Of a stretch of DNA of 64,000 nt, positions 34,205 through 42,863 are shown piece after piece. Location: the NCBI RefSeq assembly GCF_001050345.1, contig NZ_LFMW01000024.1, positions 62,001 through 126,000 of the forward strand, read 5' to 3'. The position numbers were made by a program, and so were the translations under genes. Every line of letters starts with the position of its first letter. Positions within the stretch are counted from its first letter, which is position 1. This stretch comes from Pseudomonas fildesensis (GTDB lineage: Bacteria; Pseudomonadota; Gammaproteobacteria; Pseudomonadales; Pseudomonadaceae). The notes under the pieces were generated by a model. That model was not told the DNA's origin. It saw only the letters and a list, made by a program, of their open reading frames with translations, and searched no databases.

Positions 34205-34899
34205 CGCCGCCAAAAGCGGCCTGGACAGAGGACTTGCGGCAAATTGCCGGCCCTGACCATCGCAATTCATCAGGACGCGAGGCCGTCCTACGGGGCTTTC
34301 GCCACCTTGGAAGGCTCAGGATTGTAACAAGCGCAGGTGACATGAGGCCTGAAGCGAGTGCAGATAGCAGAGTGAATACTCGCATTTTGCGCCGATATTT
34401 ACGGCCAGTTCACAAAGTGCAGTCAGTCTTGAGGCACACCACGGCGAATGCTTCGGAAACAACGCCTGTTAAGAGCCGAGTGAGAGCGCAGTCGCCCACA
34501 CTTGGTCTTGTTTAGCCATGAGCGTGGACTCCCCATTGGAGAACACGGTAAATGCCAACCCGCTGCGGATTCTGCGCGCGGCAGCACCCGAATTATCAGG
34601 GATACGTGTAGGGTGGAGATGCACAACCGTCGGACCGTGTAGCACTAGGCTTATATTTAGACGCTTCATCTCGTCCACAGTCGCCGGTTGATTCCTCCTC
34701 CTGACCTTAGCTTTTGTTGAAGTGGTGCCTTTGTCACCACCGCTAACAAGCAGGACGCGTCCGTCGCGATACCAGCCCAATTGGCCGGTTATTGCTGGAC
34801 ACTGGAGTGGCCAACCACTCTTGACGCACCTGACACCGACCGTGAGAAGTCGTGTGTGCCGAACGCCGTTTCCGGCAGCCCGGAAACCGACGGTACAAC
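34205..34899 (+). other. Long untranslated leader of rne
   Basis: No open reading frame in this 695-base stretch has good coding character. In E. coli the rne leader folds into stems that let RNase E cut its own mRNA and so control its level; a similar role is likely here. A short stem (TCCTGA...TCAGGA type) near 34250-34280 and other self-complementary pieces are visible. The leader seems longer than the E. coli one. Confidence 0.55.
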
Positions 34900-37800
34900 A
34901 TGAAAAGAATGCTGATTAACGCAACTCAACCCGAAGAGTTGCGTGTTGCACTGGTAGATGGCCAACGCCTCTACGACCTGGACATCGAATCCGGTGCACG
35001 CGAGCAAAAGAAGGCCAACATCTATAAAGGCCGTATTACTCGCATCGAACCAAGCCTTGAGGCTGCCTTTGTCGATTTCGGCTCCGAGCGCCACGGCTTC
35101 CTGCCCCTCAAAGAAATCTCCCGCGAATACTTCAAGAAAGCCCCTGAAGGCCGCGTGAACATCAAGGACGTCCTGAGCGAAGGCCAGGAAGTCATCGTTC
35201 AGGTGGAAAAAGAAGAACGTGGCAACAAGGGCGCCGCCCTGACCACCTTCATCAGCCTGGCAGGCCGTTACCTGGTCCTGATGCCGAACAACCCGCGTGC
35301 TGGCGGTATCTCCCGTCGCATCGAAGGCGAAGAGCGCAACGAACTGCGTGAAGCGCTGAACGGTTTGATCGCACCCGCCGACATGGGCCTGATCGTTCGC
35401 ACTGCAGGCCTGGGCCGCAGCAGCGAAGAAATGCAGTGGGACCTCGACTACCTGCTGCAACTGTGGACCGCCATCAAAGAAGCCTCGCTGGATCGCTCCG
35501 CGCCATTCCTGATCTACCAGGAAAGCAACGTGATCATCCGCGCCATCCGCGATTACCTGCGCCAGGACATCGGCGAAGTACTGATCGACAGCGTTGAGGC
35601 CCAGGACGAAGCCCTGACCTTCATCCGCCAGGTGATGCCGCAGTACGCCAGCAAGATCAAGTTGTACGAAGACAGCGTTCCGCTGTTCAACCGTTTCCAG
35701 ATCGAAAGCCAGATCGAGACCGCTTTCCAGCGCGTGGTCGAACTGCCTTCCGGCGGCTCCATCGTGATCGACCCGACCGAAGCCCTGGTGTCCATCGACA
35801 TCAACTCGGCGCGCGCCACGAAGGGTAGCGACATCGAAGAAACCGCCCTGCAGACCAACCTGGAAGCGGCTGAAGAAATCGCCCGCCAGTTGCGCCTGCG
35901 TGACATCGGCGGCCTGATCGTGATCGACTTCATCGACATGACCCCTGCCAAGAACCAGCGCGCCGTGGAAGAGAAAGTCCGCGAATGCCTGGAAGCTGAC
36001 CGTGCCCGCGTGCAAGTCGGCCGCATCTCGCGCTTCGGCCTGCTGGAAATGTCCCGTCAGCGCCTGCGTCCATCCCTGGGCGAAAGCAGCGGCATCGTCT
36101 GCCCGCGCTGCAACGGCACCGGCATCATCCGTGACGTTGAATCGCTGTCCCTGGCGATCCTGCGCCTGATCGAAGAAGAAGCCCTGAAAGACCGCACTGC
36201 CGAAGTCCGCGCGCAAGTGCCGATCCCGGTTGCAGCCTTCCTGCTCAACGAAAAACGCAACTCGATCACCAAGATCGAACTGCGCACCCGTGCACGTATC
36301 GTCATCCTCCCGAACGACCATCTCGAAACGCCGCACTTCGAAGTGCAGCGCCTGCGTGATGACAGCCCGGAAGCCCACACCAATCAGTCCAGCTACGAAA
36401 TCGCTGCTGCCGCTGCCGAAGTGGAAGAAGTCCAGCCAGCCGCCGCGACCCGCACCCTGGTTCGCCAGGAAGCTGCCGTGAAGACCGCACCGGCGCGTGC
36501 CAACGCACCGGTTCCGGTTGAAGTCACCGCTCCGGTTGCCGCGCCGGCCGCCCTTCCTGAGCCAAGCCTGTTCAAAGGCCTGGTGAAGTCGCTGGTCAGC
36601 CTGTTCGCTACCAAGGAAGAGCCTGCTGCTGCGGTTGTGGTCGAAAAACCTGCCAGCGAACGCCCGGCGCGCAACGAAGAACGTCGCAACGGTCGCCAGC
36701 AGAGCCGTAACCGCAACGGTCGCCGTGACGAAGAACGCAAGCCTCGTGAAGAACGTGCACCGCGTGAAGAACGCGCCCCCCGTGAAGAACGTGCGCCTCG
36801 CGAAGCCCGTGAAGACACCCCGGCCGTAGCCCGCGAAGAACGTGCACCGCGTGAAGAGCGCGCACCACGTACTCCACGTGCCCCGCGCGAAGATCGCAAG
36901 CCACGTGGCGAGCGTGAAGAGCGCGTGCGTGAACTGCGCGAGCCACTGGACGCTGCGCCTGCCGCTGCTGTTGCCGCTGTTGCCGACACCGAAGAACGCC
37001 CGGCTCGCCAGCCGCGTGAAGAGCGTGCGCCACGTGAAGAGCGTCAACCACGTGCACCGCGTGAAGAACGTCAACCGCGTGCCGAACAAGCCGCTGCCAG
37101 CGAAGAAGAGGAAGTGCTGAACGGCGAAGAGCAACTGCAGGACGACGGTCAGGACAACGCCGAAGGCGATCGTCCACGCCGCCGCTCCCGTGGCCAGCGT
37201 CGTCGCAGCAACCGTCGTGAGCGTCAGCGTGATGCCAACGGCAACGTGATCGAAGGCTCGGAAGAGACCGGCGAGAACGCAGAAGCCGCTACCGGCGAAC
37301 CGACTGGCGCCGAACTGGCTGCCGGCCTGGCCGTTACCGCTGCTGTTGCCAGCTCGGTCATCAGCGCACCTGCTGAAGCCCAGGCTCACGAGCAGGCTGA
37401 ACGCGCCACCGCCTCCGTCGAAGAGACCACAGTAGTAGAAGCGCCAGTCGCCGAGACTCCAGTGGTTGAAGCGCCGCTCGTTGAAGCCACCACCCCGATC
37501 GAAGCCCCAGTGGTTCCGGAAGTGGAAGTGGTACCGGTTCACGAAGCCCAGCCAGAAGCCGAAGTAGCCGCTGTTGAGCCAGCACCTGTGGTTGAACAAC
37601 AGCCAGTGGTTGAAGCCGTTGTTGAAGCCCCGGTTGTGGAAGAAGCTGCCCCGGCAGTGCGTGAAGTTCGCGAAGAACAGACCGCCTTCCAGTGGACTGC
37701 AGAGCCAGCTGCCCCGGCTGAAGCGCCAGTCGCTGCCCCTGTGGTAGAAGAAGCGCCTGCTCCGGTTGCCGAAGTGGTTGAAGCCGCTCCGGTTGTGGTT

Positions 37801-38115
37801 GCCGAGCCTGAGCCTGTGATTGAAGCGCCAGTGGTTGCCGAAGTCGCCGCTCCGGTGGTTGAAGCTGCGCCTGCCAGCGCCCTGACCGAAAACGGCCGTG
37901 CGCCGAACGACCCACGTGAAGTGCGTCGTCGTCGCAAGGAAGCCGAAGCTGCCGCCGCTGCAGCCGCTGCCGCACCGGCTGCTGCCGAAGTGGTCGAGGC
38001 GCCAGCGCCGGTTGCTGAAACCGTGGTTGAGCACACTGCCCCATCCGTCGACGACGTGGCAGAGCACCACCCAAAGGCCCTGGAAGAAGAGCACGAGCCT
38101 AAACCCCTCGTCTGA
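34900..38115 (+). CDS. rne: Ribonuclease E
   Basis: This 1071-residue endonuclease is the core of the RNA degradosome and matures rRNA and tRNA. The catalytic half (1 to about 520) has the S1 domain (GRITRIEPSLEAAFVDFG), the metal-binding DIN and DFIDM stretches, and the Zn-link CPRC (Cys401, Cys404) used for dimerisation. The C-terminal half is disordered: Arg/Glu repeats of the type EERAPR from about 610 to 740, then Ala/Val/Pro/Glu repeats to the end. Such a scaffold binds RNA and partner proteins. The ATG at 34900 gives the family start MKRMLINATQPEE. A terminator follows at 38131. Confidence 0.97.
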   Translation: MKRMLINATQPEELRVALVDGQRLYDLDIESGAREQKKANIYKGRITRIEPSLEAAFVDFGSERHGFLPLKEISREYFKKAPEGRVNIKDVLSEGQEVIVQVEKEERGNKGAALTTFISLAGRYLVLMPNNPRAGGISRRIEGEERNELREALNGLIAPADMGLIVRTAGLGRSSEEMQWDLDYLLQLWTAIKEASLDRSAPFLIYQESNVIIRAIRDYLRQDIGEVLIDSVEAQDEALTFIRQVMPQYASKIKLYEDSVPLFNRFQIESQIETAFQRVVELPSGGSIVIDPTEALVSIDINSARATKGSDIEETALQTNLEAAEEIARQLRLRDIGGLIVIDFIDMTPAKNQRAVEEKVRECLEADRARVQVGRISRFGLLEMSRQRLRPSLGESSGIVCPRCNGTGIIRDVESLSLAILRLIEEEALKDRTAEVRAQVPIPVAAFLLNEKRNSITKIELRTRARIVILPNDHLETPHFEVQRLRDDSPEAHTNQSSYEIAAAAAEVEEVQPAAATRTLVRQEAAVKTAPARANAPVPVEVTAPVAAPAALPEPSLFKGLVKSLVSLFATKEEPAAAVVVEKPASERPARNEERRNGRQQSRNRNGRRDEERKPREERAPREERAPREERAPREAREDTPAVAREERAPREERAPRTPRAPREDRKPRGEREERVRELREPLDAAPAAAVAAVADTEERPARQPREERAPREERQPRAPREERQPRAEQAAASEEEEVLNGEEQLQDDGQDNAEGDRPRRRSRGQRRRSNRRERQRDANGNVIEGSEETGENAEAATGEPTGAELAAGLAVTAAVASSVISAPAEAQAHEQAERATASVEETTVVEAPVAETPVVEAPLVEATTPIEAPVVPEVEVVPVHEAQPEAEVAAVEPAPVVEQQPVVEAVVEAPVVEEAAPAVREVREEQTAFQWTAEPAAPAEAPVAAPVVEEAPAPVAEVVEAAPVVVAEPEPVIEAPVVAEVAAPVVEAAPASALTENGRAPNDPREVRRRRKEAEAAAAAAAAAPAAAEVVEAPAPVAETVVEHTAPSVDDVAEHHPKALEEEHEPKPLV

Positions 38116-38130
38116 TTCCATCAGCCACTA

Positions 38131-38167
38131 AAAAGCCCCGCCTGAGTGATCAGGCGGGGCTTTTTTA
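38131..38167 (+). terminator. Rho-independent terminator of rne
   Basis: AAAAAGCCCCGCCTGA and TCAGGCGGGGCTTTTTT form a long stem with a short loop, 15 bases after the rne stop codon. Confidence 0.92.
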
Positions 38168-38224
38168 TGCACGCAAGTTTTGTGCTGGCTTAGAGGCCGT
38201 CATCACTGACAAGCCAGCGCCTGA

Positions 38225-38812
38225 TCAGGTGGGAGCGAAACTCAATGATTGCGGCACATCCACATCCCAGAGCACGCCAGGGTCATCCAACGGCACCTCC
38301 CTTACGGTGGCGTGCGCAAATAGCGGCTTGGCCCCACGATCCCCCTTCAACGCCATCAAGCTCGGCCCGAACGCAGAGCCAAACGCCACAGGATGCCCGT
38401 ACTCATCACCGCACACGGGCACGCCGATGCCGTCTGCCGTCACCGCGTCAATCACCCGTTCAATACTCGACGACAGAATAAACGGCATATCTCCCAGCAC
38501 TACCAACCAGCCATCCGCCGAACCACTGGCCGCAACGGCCGCCGCAATACTGTCGCCCATACCCGCCGAGCGCAGCAGCAACACTTCGCAGCCGTAGGCT
38601 TCTGCCAAGCGTATGACATCGAGCCGATCCGGCGAGGTCACCACCCAGCGCTCCACAACGCCCTCTGGCAAATTCACCAGCACTTGCTCGATCACCGGCC
38701 GCGTCACGCCATCCCTGCCTACGCAATCTGCCAGCAACTTATCCTGACCCGCCCCCGCTTCAGCCCGAAAACGACTGCCCTGCCCCGCCGCCAGAACGAT
38801 CGCCGTGACCAT
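38225..38812 (-). CDS. MobA-like NTP transferase (molybdenum cofactor cytidylyltransferase type)
   Basis: This 195-residue nucleotidyltransferase starts with the LAAGQGSRF loop and has the metal-binding LGDMPF motif near residue 100. Length and sequence fit the MocA/MobA-like group that adds CMP to molybdopterin for xanthine-dehydrogenase-type enzymes. Its ATG shares a base with the xdhC-family stop (TGATG), a sign of coupling. With XdhC it probably equips a molybdenum hydroxylase encoded elsewhere. Confidence 0.88.
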   Translation of the reverse strand: MVTAIVLAAGQGSRFRAEAGAGQDKLLADCVGRDGVTRPVIEQVLVNLPEGVVERWVVTSPDRLDVIRLAEAYGCEVLLLRSAGMGDSIAAAVAASGSADGWLVVLGDMPFILSSSIERVIDAVTADGIGVPVCGDEYGHPVAFGSAFGPSLMALKGDRGAKPLFAHATVREVPLDDPGVLWDVDVPQSLSFAPT

Positions 38813-39798
38813 CACTCAGCCACCACCGCCAGCGGCTTTTTCTGCAACGGCGCCACGCCGTTCTTGATCGCGACAATTTCCGCCATCAGCGACAACGCAA
38901 TCTCCGCAGGTGTGTGGCTGCCGATGTGCAAACCAATCGGCCCGTGCAAACGCGCGATGGCATCGGCAGACAGTCCCAACGCCGCCAGGTTTTCCCGGCG
39001 TTTCTGGCTATTGACCCGCGACCCCAGCGCACCGATATAGAACGCGCTGGAATTCAACGCCGTCAGCAACGCCATATCGTCCAAACGCGGGTCATGGGTC
39101 AGGCAGACGATGGCGGTGCGCTCGTCGGTCTGGATATTCAGCACCGCTTCATCCGGCATACCGGGCACGAAGCGGCCGTGCTGTTCTTCCCAGCCGTAGA
39201 CAAATTCTTCGCGCGGGTCGCAGATGAGCACTTCGAAATCCAGCAATCGCGCCATTTGCGCCACATAACGCGACAGCTGCCCGGCGCCGATCAACAGCAG
39301 GCGCCAGCGCGGGCCGTAGATGGCGCGCAAGCGCTCGCCATCGAATGTCACGATGTCGGTCTTGCTCGCTCCGCTCAAGCTCACTTCGCCCGTGGCCAGG
39401 TCCAACTCCCGGGCGACAATTTCATGGGCTTCACAGCGCGCCAGCAATTGGGCGACCCAATCCCACTCATCCACGCGTTCCTCGGTCAGGCGCAGGGTGC
39501 CGCCACAGGGCAGGCCAAAACGTGCGGCTTCGTCGCGCGTCACGCCGTAGGTCACCAGTTGTACCGGTGGCCCGTCATCAGCCAAGCGACCATCCTGTAG
39601 GCGCGCAATCAAGTCGTCTTCGATGCATCCACCGGACACCGAGCCAATCACCACCCCATCGCCACGCAGGGCCAGCATCGCCCCCGGCGGGCGCGGCGCA
39701 CTGCCCCAGGTCTGGACCACGCTGTACAACACCACCCGCTGCCCGGCGCGGCGCCATTCCAGCACGCTGCGCAGGACATTCAGATCCACACTGTCCAC
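38812..39798 (-). CDS. XdhC/CoxF-family protein
   Basis: This 328-residue protein has the XdhC N-terminal motif GSAPRPPGAML and SVSGGCIEDD and a C-terminal Rossmann fold with LLIGAGQLSRYVAQMA and TDERTAIVCLTHDPRLDD. XdhC proteins insert sulfurated molybdenum cofactor into xanthine dehydrogenase-like enzymes. It is coupled to the MobA-like gene. No hydroxylase subunit genes lie in the window. Confidence 0.9.
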   Translation of the reverse strand: MDSVDLNVLRSVLEWRRAGQRVVLYSVVQTWGSAPRPPGAMLALRGDGVVIGSVSGGCIEDDLIARLQDGRLADDGPPVQLVTYGVTRDEAARFGLPCGGTLRLTEERVDEWDWVAQLLARCEAHEIVARELDLATGEVSLSGASKTDIVTFDGERLRAIYGPRWRLLLIGAGQLSRYVAQMARLLDFEVLICDPREEFVYGWEEQHGRFVPGMPDEAVLNIQTDERTAIVCLTHDPRLDDMALLTALNSSAFYIGALGSRVNSQKRRENLAALGLSADAIARLHGPIGLHIGSHTPAEIALSLMAEIVAIKNGVAPLQKKPLAVVAE

Positions 39799-39980
39799 AA
39801 AACCTCCTGCACGCGCTTGAGCGCAAATGCCCGCATGATGATTGGGTTTAGAACGGGGTAGCGGGTGCGAGTTTCATCGGCGCACCGTTAGGCGCTGCTT
39901 TGGATGAACTGCCTCACGCGAATCTGATGAAGTATTCACTTTATGTAAATCAAAAATCTCGATAAGTGATCGGCAGAAAC

Positions 39981-40011
39981 GCAAACGCCCCGAACCAGTC
40001 GGGGCGTTTGC
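39981..40011 (-). terminator. Terminator downstream of dctA
   Basis: GCAAACGCCCCG and CGGGGCGTTTGC form a perfect 12-base stem with a seven-base loop, 37 bases past the dctA stop on the minus strand. Confidence 0.8.
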
Positions 40012-40047
40012 GGATTGCTGTGGGCGTCAGTTCACGCCATCAGCGTC

Positions 40048-41379
40048 TTACTTGATAACCGGTGCAGGACCTTCAGCCACGCCCAGGTCATCTTCTTCAC
40101 GGGTATCGGAGATACCACGACCACCGGAAGCCAACTCGCTTTGCAGCTGATCGGTGTCCAGTTCCTTGACCCACTTGGCCACAACCAGGGTGGCAACGGC
40201 GTTACCGACCAGGTTGGTCAGTGCGCGGGCTTCGGACATGAAGCGGTCGATACCCAGGATCAGCGCCAGGCCGGCAACCGGCAAGTGGCCAACAGCCGAC
40301 AGGGTTGCAGCCAGTACGATGAAGCCGCTACCGGTCACGCCTGCAGCGCCTTTGGAGGACAGCAGCAGCACCAGCAGCAAGGTGATCTGGTGAGTGATGT
40401 CCATGTGGGTGTCAGTCGCCTGAGCGATGAACACGGCAGCCATGGTCAGGTAAATCGACGTACCGTCGAGGTTGAAGGAGTAGCCAGTCGGGATCACCAG
40501 GCCTACTACGGATTTCTTCGCGCCCAGACGCTCCATCTTGATCAGCATGCGTGGCAGTGCGGATTCGGAGGAGGAAGTACCCAGTACGATCAACAGTTCT
40601 TCACGGATGTAGCGGATCAGTTTCAGTACGCTGAAACCGTGAGCGCGGCAGATACCACCCAGTACCACCAGCACGAACAGCAGGCAGGTGATGTAGAAGC
40701 AGATCATCAACTGGCCCAGTTGCACCAGGGAACCTACACCGTAGGCACCGATGGTGAACGCCATGGCGCCCAGGGCACCGATTGGCGCGAGCTTCATGAT
40801 CATGTTGATGATGTTGAACATCACGTGGGCGAAGCGATCGATGAAGTCCAGCACCGGCTTGCCGTAGGCACCCAGGCGATGCAGGGCGAAACCGAAGATC
40901 ACCGAGAACATCAGCACTTGCAGGATATCGCCGTTGGCGAAGGCGCCGACGATGGTGTTAGGAATGACGTTGAGGATGAAGCCGACGATGCTCTGGTCCT
41001 TACCGGCAGTCACGTAGGCCGCTACTTTGGAGGCGTCCAGGGTCGCTACGTCGATGTGCATGCCGGCGCCCGGTTGCACAACGTTCACCACGATCAGGCC
41101 GATCAGCAGGGCGATGGTAGAAACGACTTCGAAGTACAGCAGCGCATAACCGCCGGTTTTGCCGACCGATTTCATGTTTTGCATGCCAGCGATACCGCTG
41201 ACAACGGTGCAGAAGATGATCGGGGCGATGACCATTTTGATCAGTTTGATAAACCCGTCACCCAGCGGCTTGAGGGCCACACCGGTCTGCGGGTAGAAGT
41301 GACCGAGCAAAATACCGATAACGATTGCGACGATCACCTGGAAATACAGGGATTTATAGATTGGCTGACGAGTCGTCAT
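40048..41379 (-). CDS. dctA: C4-dicarboxylate transporter DctA
   Basis: This 443-residue inner-membrane symporter takes up succinate, fumarate and malate. It has the DAACS-family pattern: eight or more transmembrane helices, the SSSESALPRM serine-rich hairpin, the GYSFNLDGTSIYLTMAA motif, SSKGAAGVTGSGF and GIDRFMSEARALTNLVGNAVA (quoted in part: DRFMSEARALTNLVGN). The ATG at 41379 with GAGGAAC upstream gives the normal length; the frame extends to 41562 without support. It is divergent from an AraC-type regulator with shared palindromes between them. Confidence 0.95.
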   Translation of the reverse strand: MTTRQPIYKSLYFQVIVAIVIGILLGHFYPQTGVALKPLGDGFIKLIKMVIAPIIFCTVVSGIAGMQNMKSVGKTGGYALLYFEVVSTIALLIGLIVVNVVQPGAGMHIDVATLDASKVAAYVTAGKDQSIVGFILNVIPNTIVGAFANGDILQVLMFSVIFGFALHRLGAYGKPVLDFIDRFAHVMFNIINMIMKLAPIGALGAMAFTIGAYGVGSLVQLGQLMICFYITCLLFVLVVLGGICRAHGFSVLKLIRYIREELLIVLGTSSSESALPRMLIKMERLGAKKSVVGLVIPTGYSFNLDGTSIYLTMAAVFIAQATDTHMDITHQITLLLVLLLSSKGAAGVTGSGFIVLAATLSAVGHLPVAGLALILGIDRFMSEARALTNLVGNAVATLVVAKWVKELDTDQLQSELASGGRGISDTREEDDLGVAEGPAPVIK

Positions 41380-41405
41380 TGCAAAGTTCCTCAATCGTAC
41401 CGTGT

Positions 41406-41419
41406 GGCAAATATCCGCC
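41406..41419. promoter_or_regulatory. Degenerate copy of the GGCGGATATCCGCC palindrome near dctA
   Basis: GGCAAATATCCGCC differs at two positions from the perfect palindrome at 41649-41662 and lies 27 bases before the dctA ATG on the minus strand, in its leader or promoter. Confidence 0.45.
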
Positions 41420-41607
41420 ATTGCCCACGACACTTGAATTGCGAACCCTCCTGCACTGGAGGGATTTGTTGTTTGCGAGACCTGTAGGACCAAGCCTGCG
41501 CTGTAATCTTTATCGCAAACGTCGTGCCACTTTTCTGAAAATCCCTGGAGGCCCTTAGACATCAGGCCTGGGCGGTTTCACACGCTTGTCAGGGCTGCCA
41601 ACAAGGT

Positions 41608-41662
41608 GGCGGATTTCCGCCCACCCACCCAGTCTCGTCCTACAATTTGGCGGATATCCGCC
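41608..41662. promoter_or_regulatory. Two palindromic operators upstream of the AraC-family gene
   Basis: GGCGGATTTCCGCC (41608-41621) and the perfect palindrome GGCGGATATCCGCC (41649-41662) are 41 bases apart centre to centre, close to four helical turns, so a regulator could bind both on one face of the DNA. They precede the AraC-type gene at 41719. Together with the weaker copy at 41406 they account for most of the visible structure in the 339-base divergent gap. Confidence 0.6.
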
Positions 41663-41718
41663 TTGTCGCCTCTGCGGGTGCTGGTTACCATCCACCCCTC
41701 CATGGACGAGGCACTTGC

Positions 41719-42717
41719 ATGCGTGAACGTACCATCGCCAGTCACTACGCCCGGGCCGCCCTCGGCGGTGCGCGCCGGGCCGGTTACGACTACTCGGGCC
41801 TGCTGCAGCAGGTGGGCATCACCCCGCAACTGCTGACCGAACCCCGAGCCCGCATCGCGCCCGAACAATTTACCCGGCTGCTGCAAATGCTCTGGCTGGC
41901 GCTGGACGACGAGTACCTGGGATTTGCCGAAGGCCCGAGCAAGCGCGGCACCTTCGCCATGATGTGCCACGCATTGATCCATTGCCGCACCCTGGAGAAG
42001 GCTCTGGAACGCGGCTTATTATTTTATGGCCTATTCCCGCAGGGACCGCGCTGGCAGCTGACTCGCGAAGGCGAAATGGCTCGTTTGAGCCTGGACGACT
42101 CGCAGCTGTGGGACCCGGATCACTTCCTCAGCGAGTGCCTGTTGGTGATCTGGCATCGCCTGGGCAGTTGGTTAATCGGCCAGCGCATCCGGCTGGAGCA
42201 GGCCACATTCAGCTACCCAACGCCCGCCCACGCCAGTGAATATGACCTGCTCTTCCCCTGCCCTCAGGTATTCGGCGCGCCGAACAGCAGCCTGGTGTTT
42301 CATGCGCGCTACCTGAGCCTGCCGCTGTTGCAGGACGAGCGCACGCTCAAGCATTTCCTGGAACGATCCCCCGCCGACCTGTTGTCTCGCCCGGATGAAG
42401 GCGACAGTTTGAGCAGCCAATTGCGACGCCTGCTGAGCCGCGACCGCACGCCCTGGCCAGACCTGGAAGCCGTCGCCCAGCACCTGCACATCAGCCCGCA
42501 GACCCTGCGCCGGCATTTGCGTGAGGAAGGCACCAGCTTTCAGGCACTCAAGGATGAACTGCGGCGGGACATCGCCATCTTCCACCTGGGGCGGGCGGAC
42601 TTGTCATTGCAGGAGATTGCCGAGCAGTTGGGGTTTTCTGAACCGTCGGCGTTTCATCGCGCGTTCAAGAAGTGGACGGGATTGACGCCGGGTGCTTACC
42701 GCGCACAAGAGAATTAG
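41719..42717 (+). CDS. AraC-family transcriptional regulator (arabinose_bd-type N-terminus)
   Basis: This 332-residue regulator has the long N-terminal domain of the OruR/ARD type (MRERTIASHYARAALGGARR..., FAMMCHALIHCRTLEKAL) and a C-terminal AraC DNA-binding domain (about 230-330) with the signature LGFSEPSAFHRAFKKWTG. I chose the ATG at 41719; the frame is open back to 41647. It is divergent from dctA and preceded by two palindromes that may be its own operators. The effector is not known. Confidence 0.9.
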   Translation: MRERTIASHYARAALGGARRAGYDYSGLLQQVGITPQLLTEPRARIAPEQFTRLLQMLWLALDDEYLGFAEGPSKRGTFAMMCHALIHCRTLEKALERGLLFYGLFPQGPRWQLTREGEMARLSLDDSQLWDPDHFLSECLLVIWHRLGSWLIGQRIRLEQATFSYPTPAHASEYDLLFPCPQVFGAPNSSLVFHARYLSLPLLQDERTLKHFLERSPADLLSRPDEGDSLSSQLRRLLSRDRTPWPDLEAVAQHLHISPQTLRRHLREEGTSFQALKDELRRDIAIFHLGRADLSLQEIAEQLGFSEPSAFHRAFKKWTGLTPGAYRAQEN

Positions 42718-42754
42718 GGCCTAACATCGCATCCTATGGCTGTTGTGAGCCGGT

Positions 42755-42836
42755 TTGTTGTGGCGAGCGGGCTTGCCACAACAAGCCCGCCCACTACAAC
42801 AAGCCCGTTTGCCACAACAAGTCCATTTGCCACAGA
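42755..42836. repeat. REP-type repeats between AraC gene and phoQ
   Basis: TTGTTGTGGCGAGCGGGCTTG and GCCACAACAAGCCCG-type units, with three or four degenerate copies (ACAACAAGCCCG, ACAACAAGTCC), fill the gap between the convergent genes. They resemble the cluster at 5402-5640. Confidence 0.75.
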
Positions 42837-42863
42837 AGAACCCTCATCGGCACAGGAACGCGA

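Noticed and set aside
34423..34780. Small open frames in the rne leader
   Set aside because: No ribosome sites, no conserved features, and they lie in a stretch best explained as an untranslated leader.
36700..37090. Frameshift or assembly error in the rne repeat region
   Set aside because: The reading frame stays open and in register to a normal stop at 38115, so the repeats are genuine coding sequence.
34789..38121. 1110-residue minus-strand open frame opposite rne
   Set aside because: It is a mirror of the rne coding sequence, kept open by GC-rich codons and the Arg/Glu and Ala/Val repeats. The translation is Phe/Gly-rich with no known domain.
40015..41487. 490-residue plus-strand open frame opposite dctA
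   Set aside because: The minus strand is an unmistakable DctA; the plus frame is His/Gln/Asp-rich antisense translation.
41380..41560. Sigma-54 promoter for dctA
   Set aside because: dctA is RpoN-dependent in several bacteria, but no GG-N10-GC match with good flanks was found upstream of 41379.
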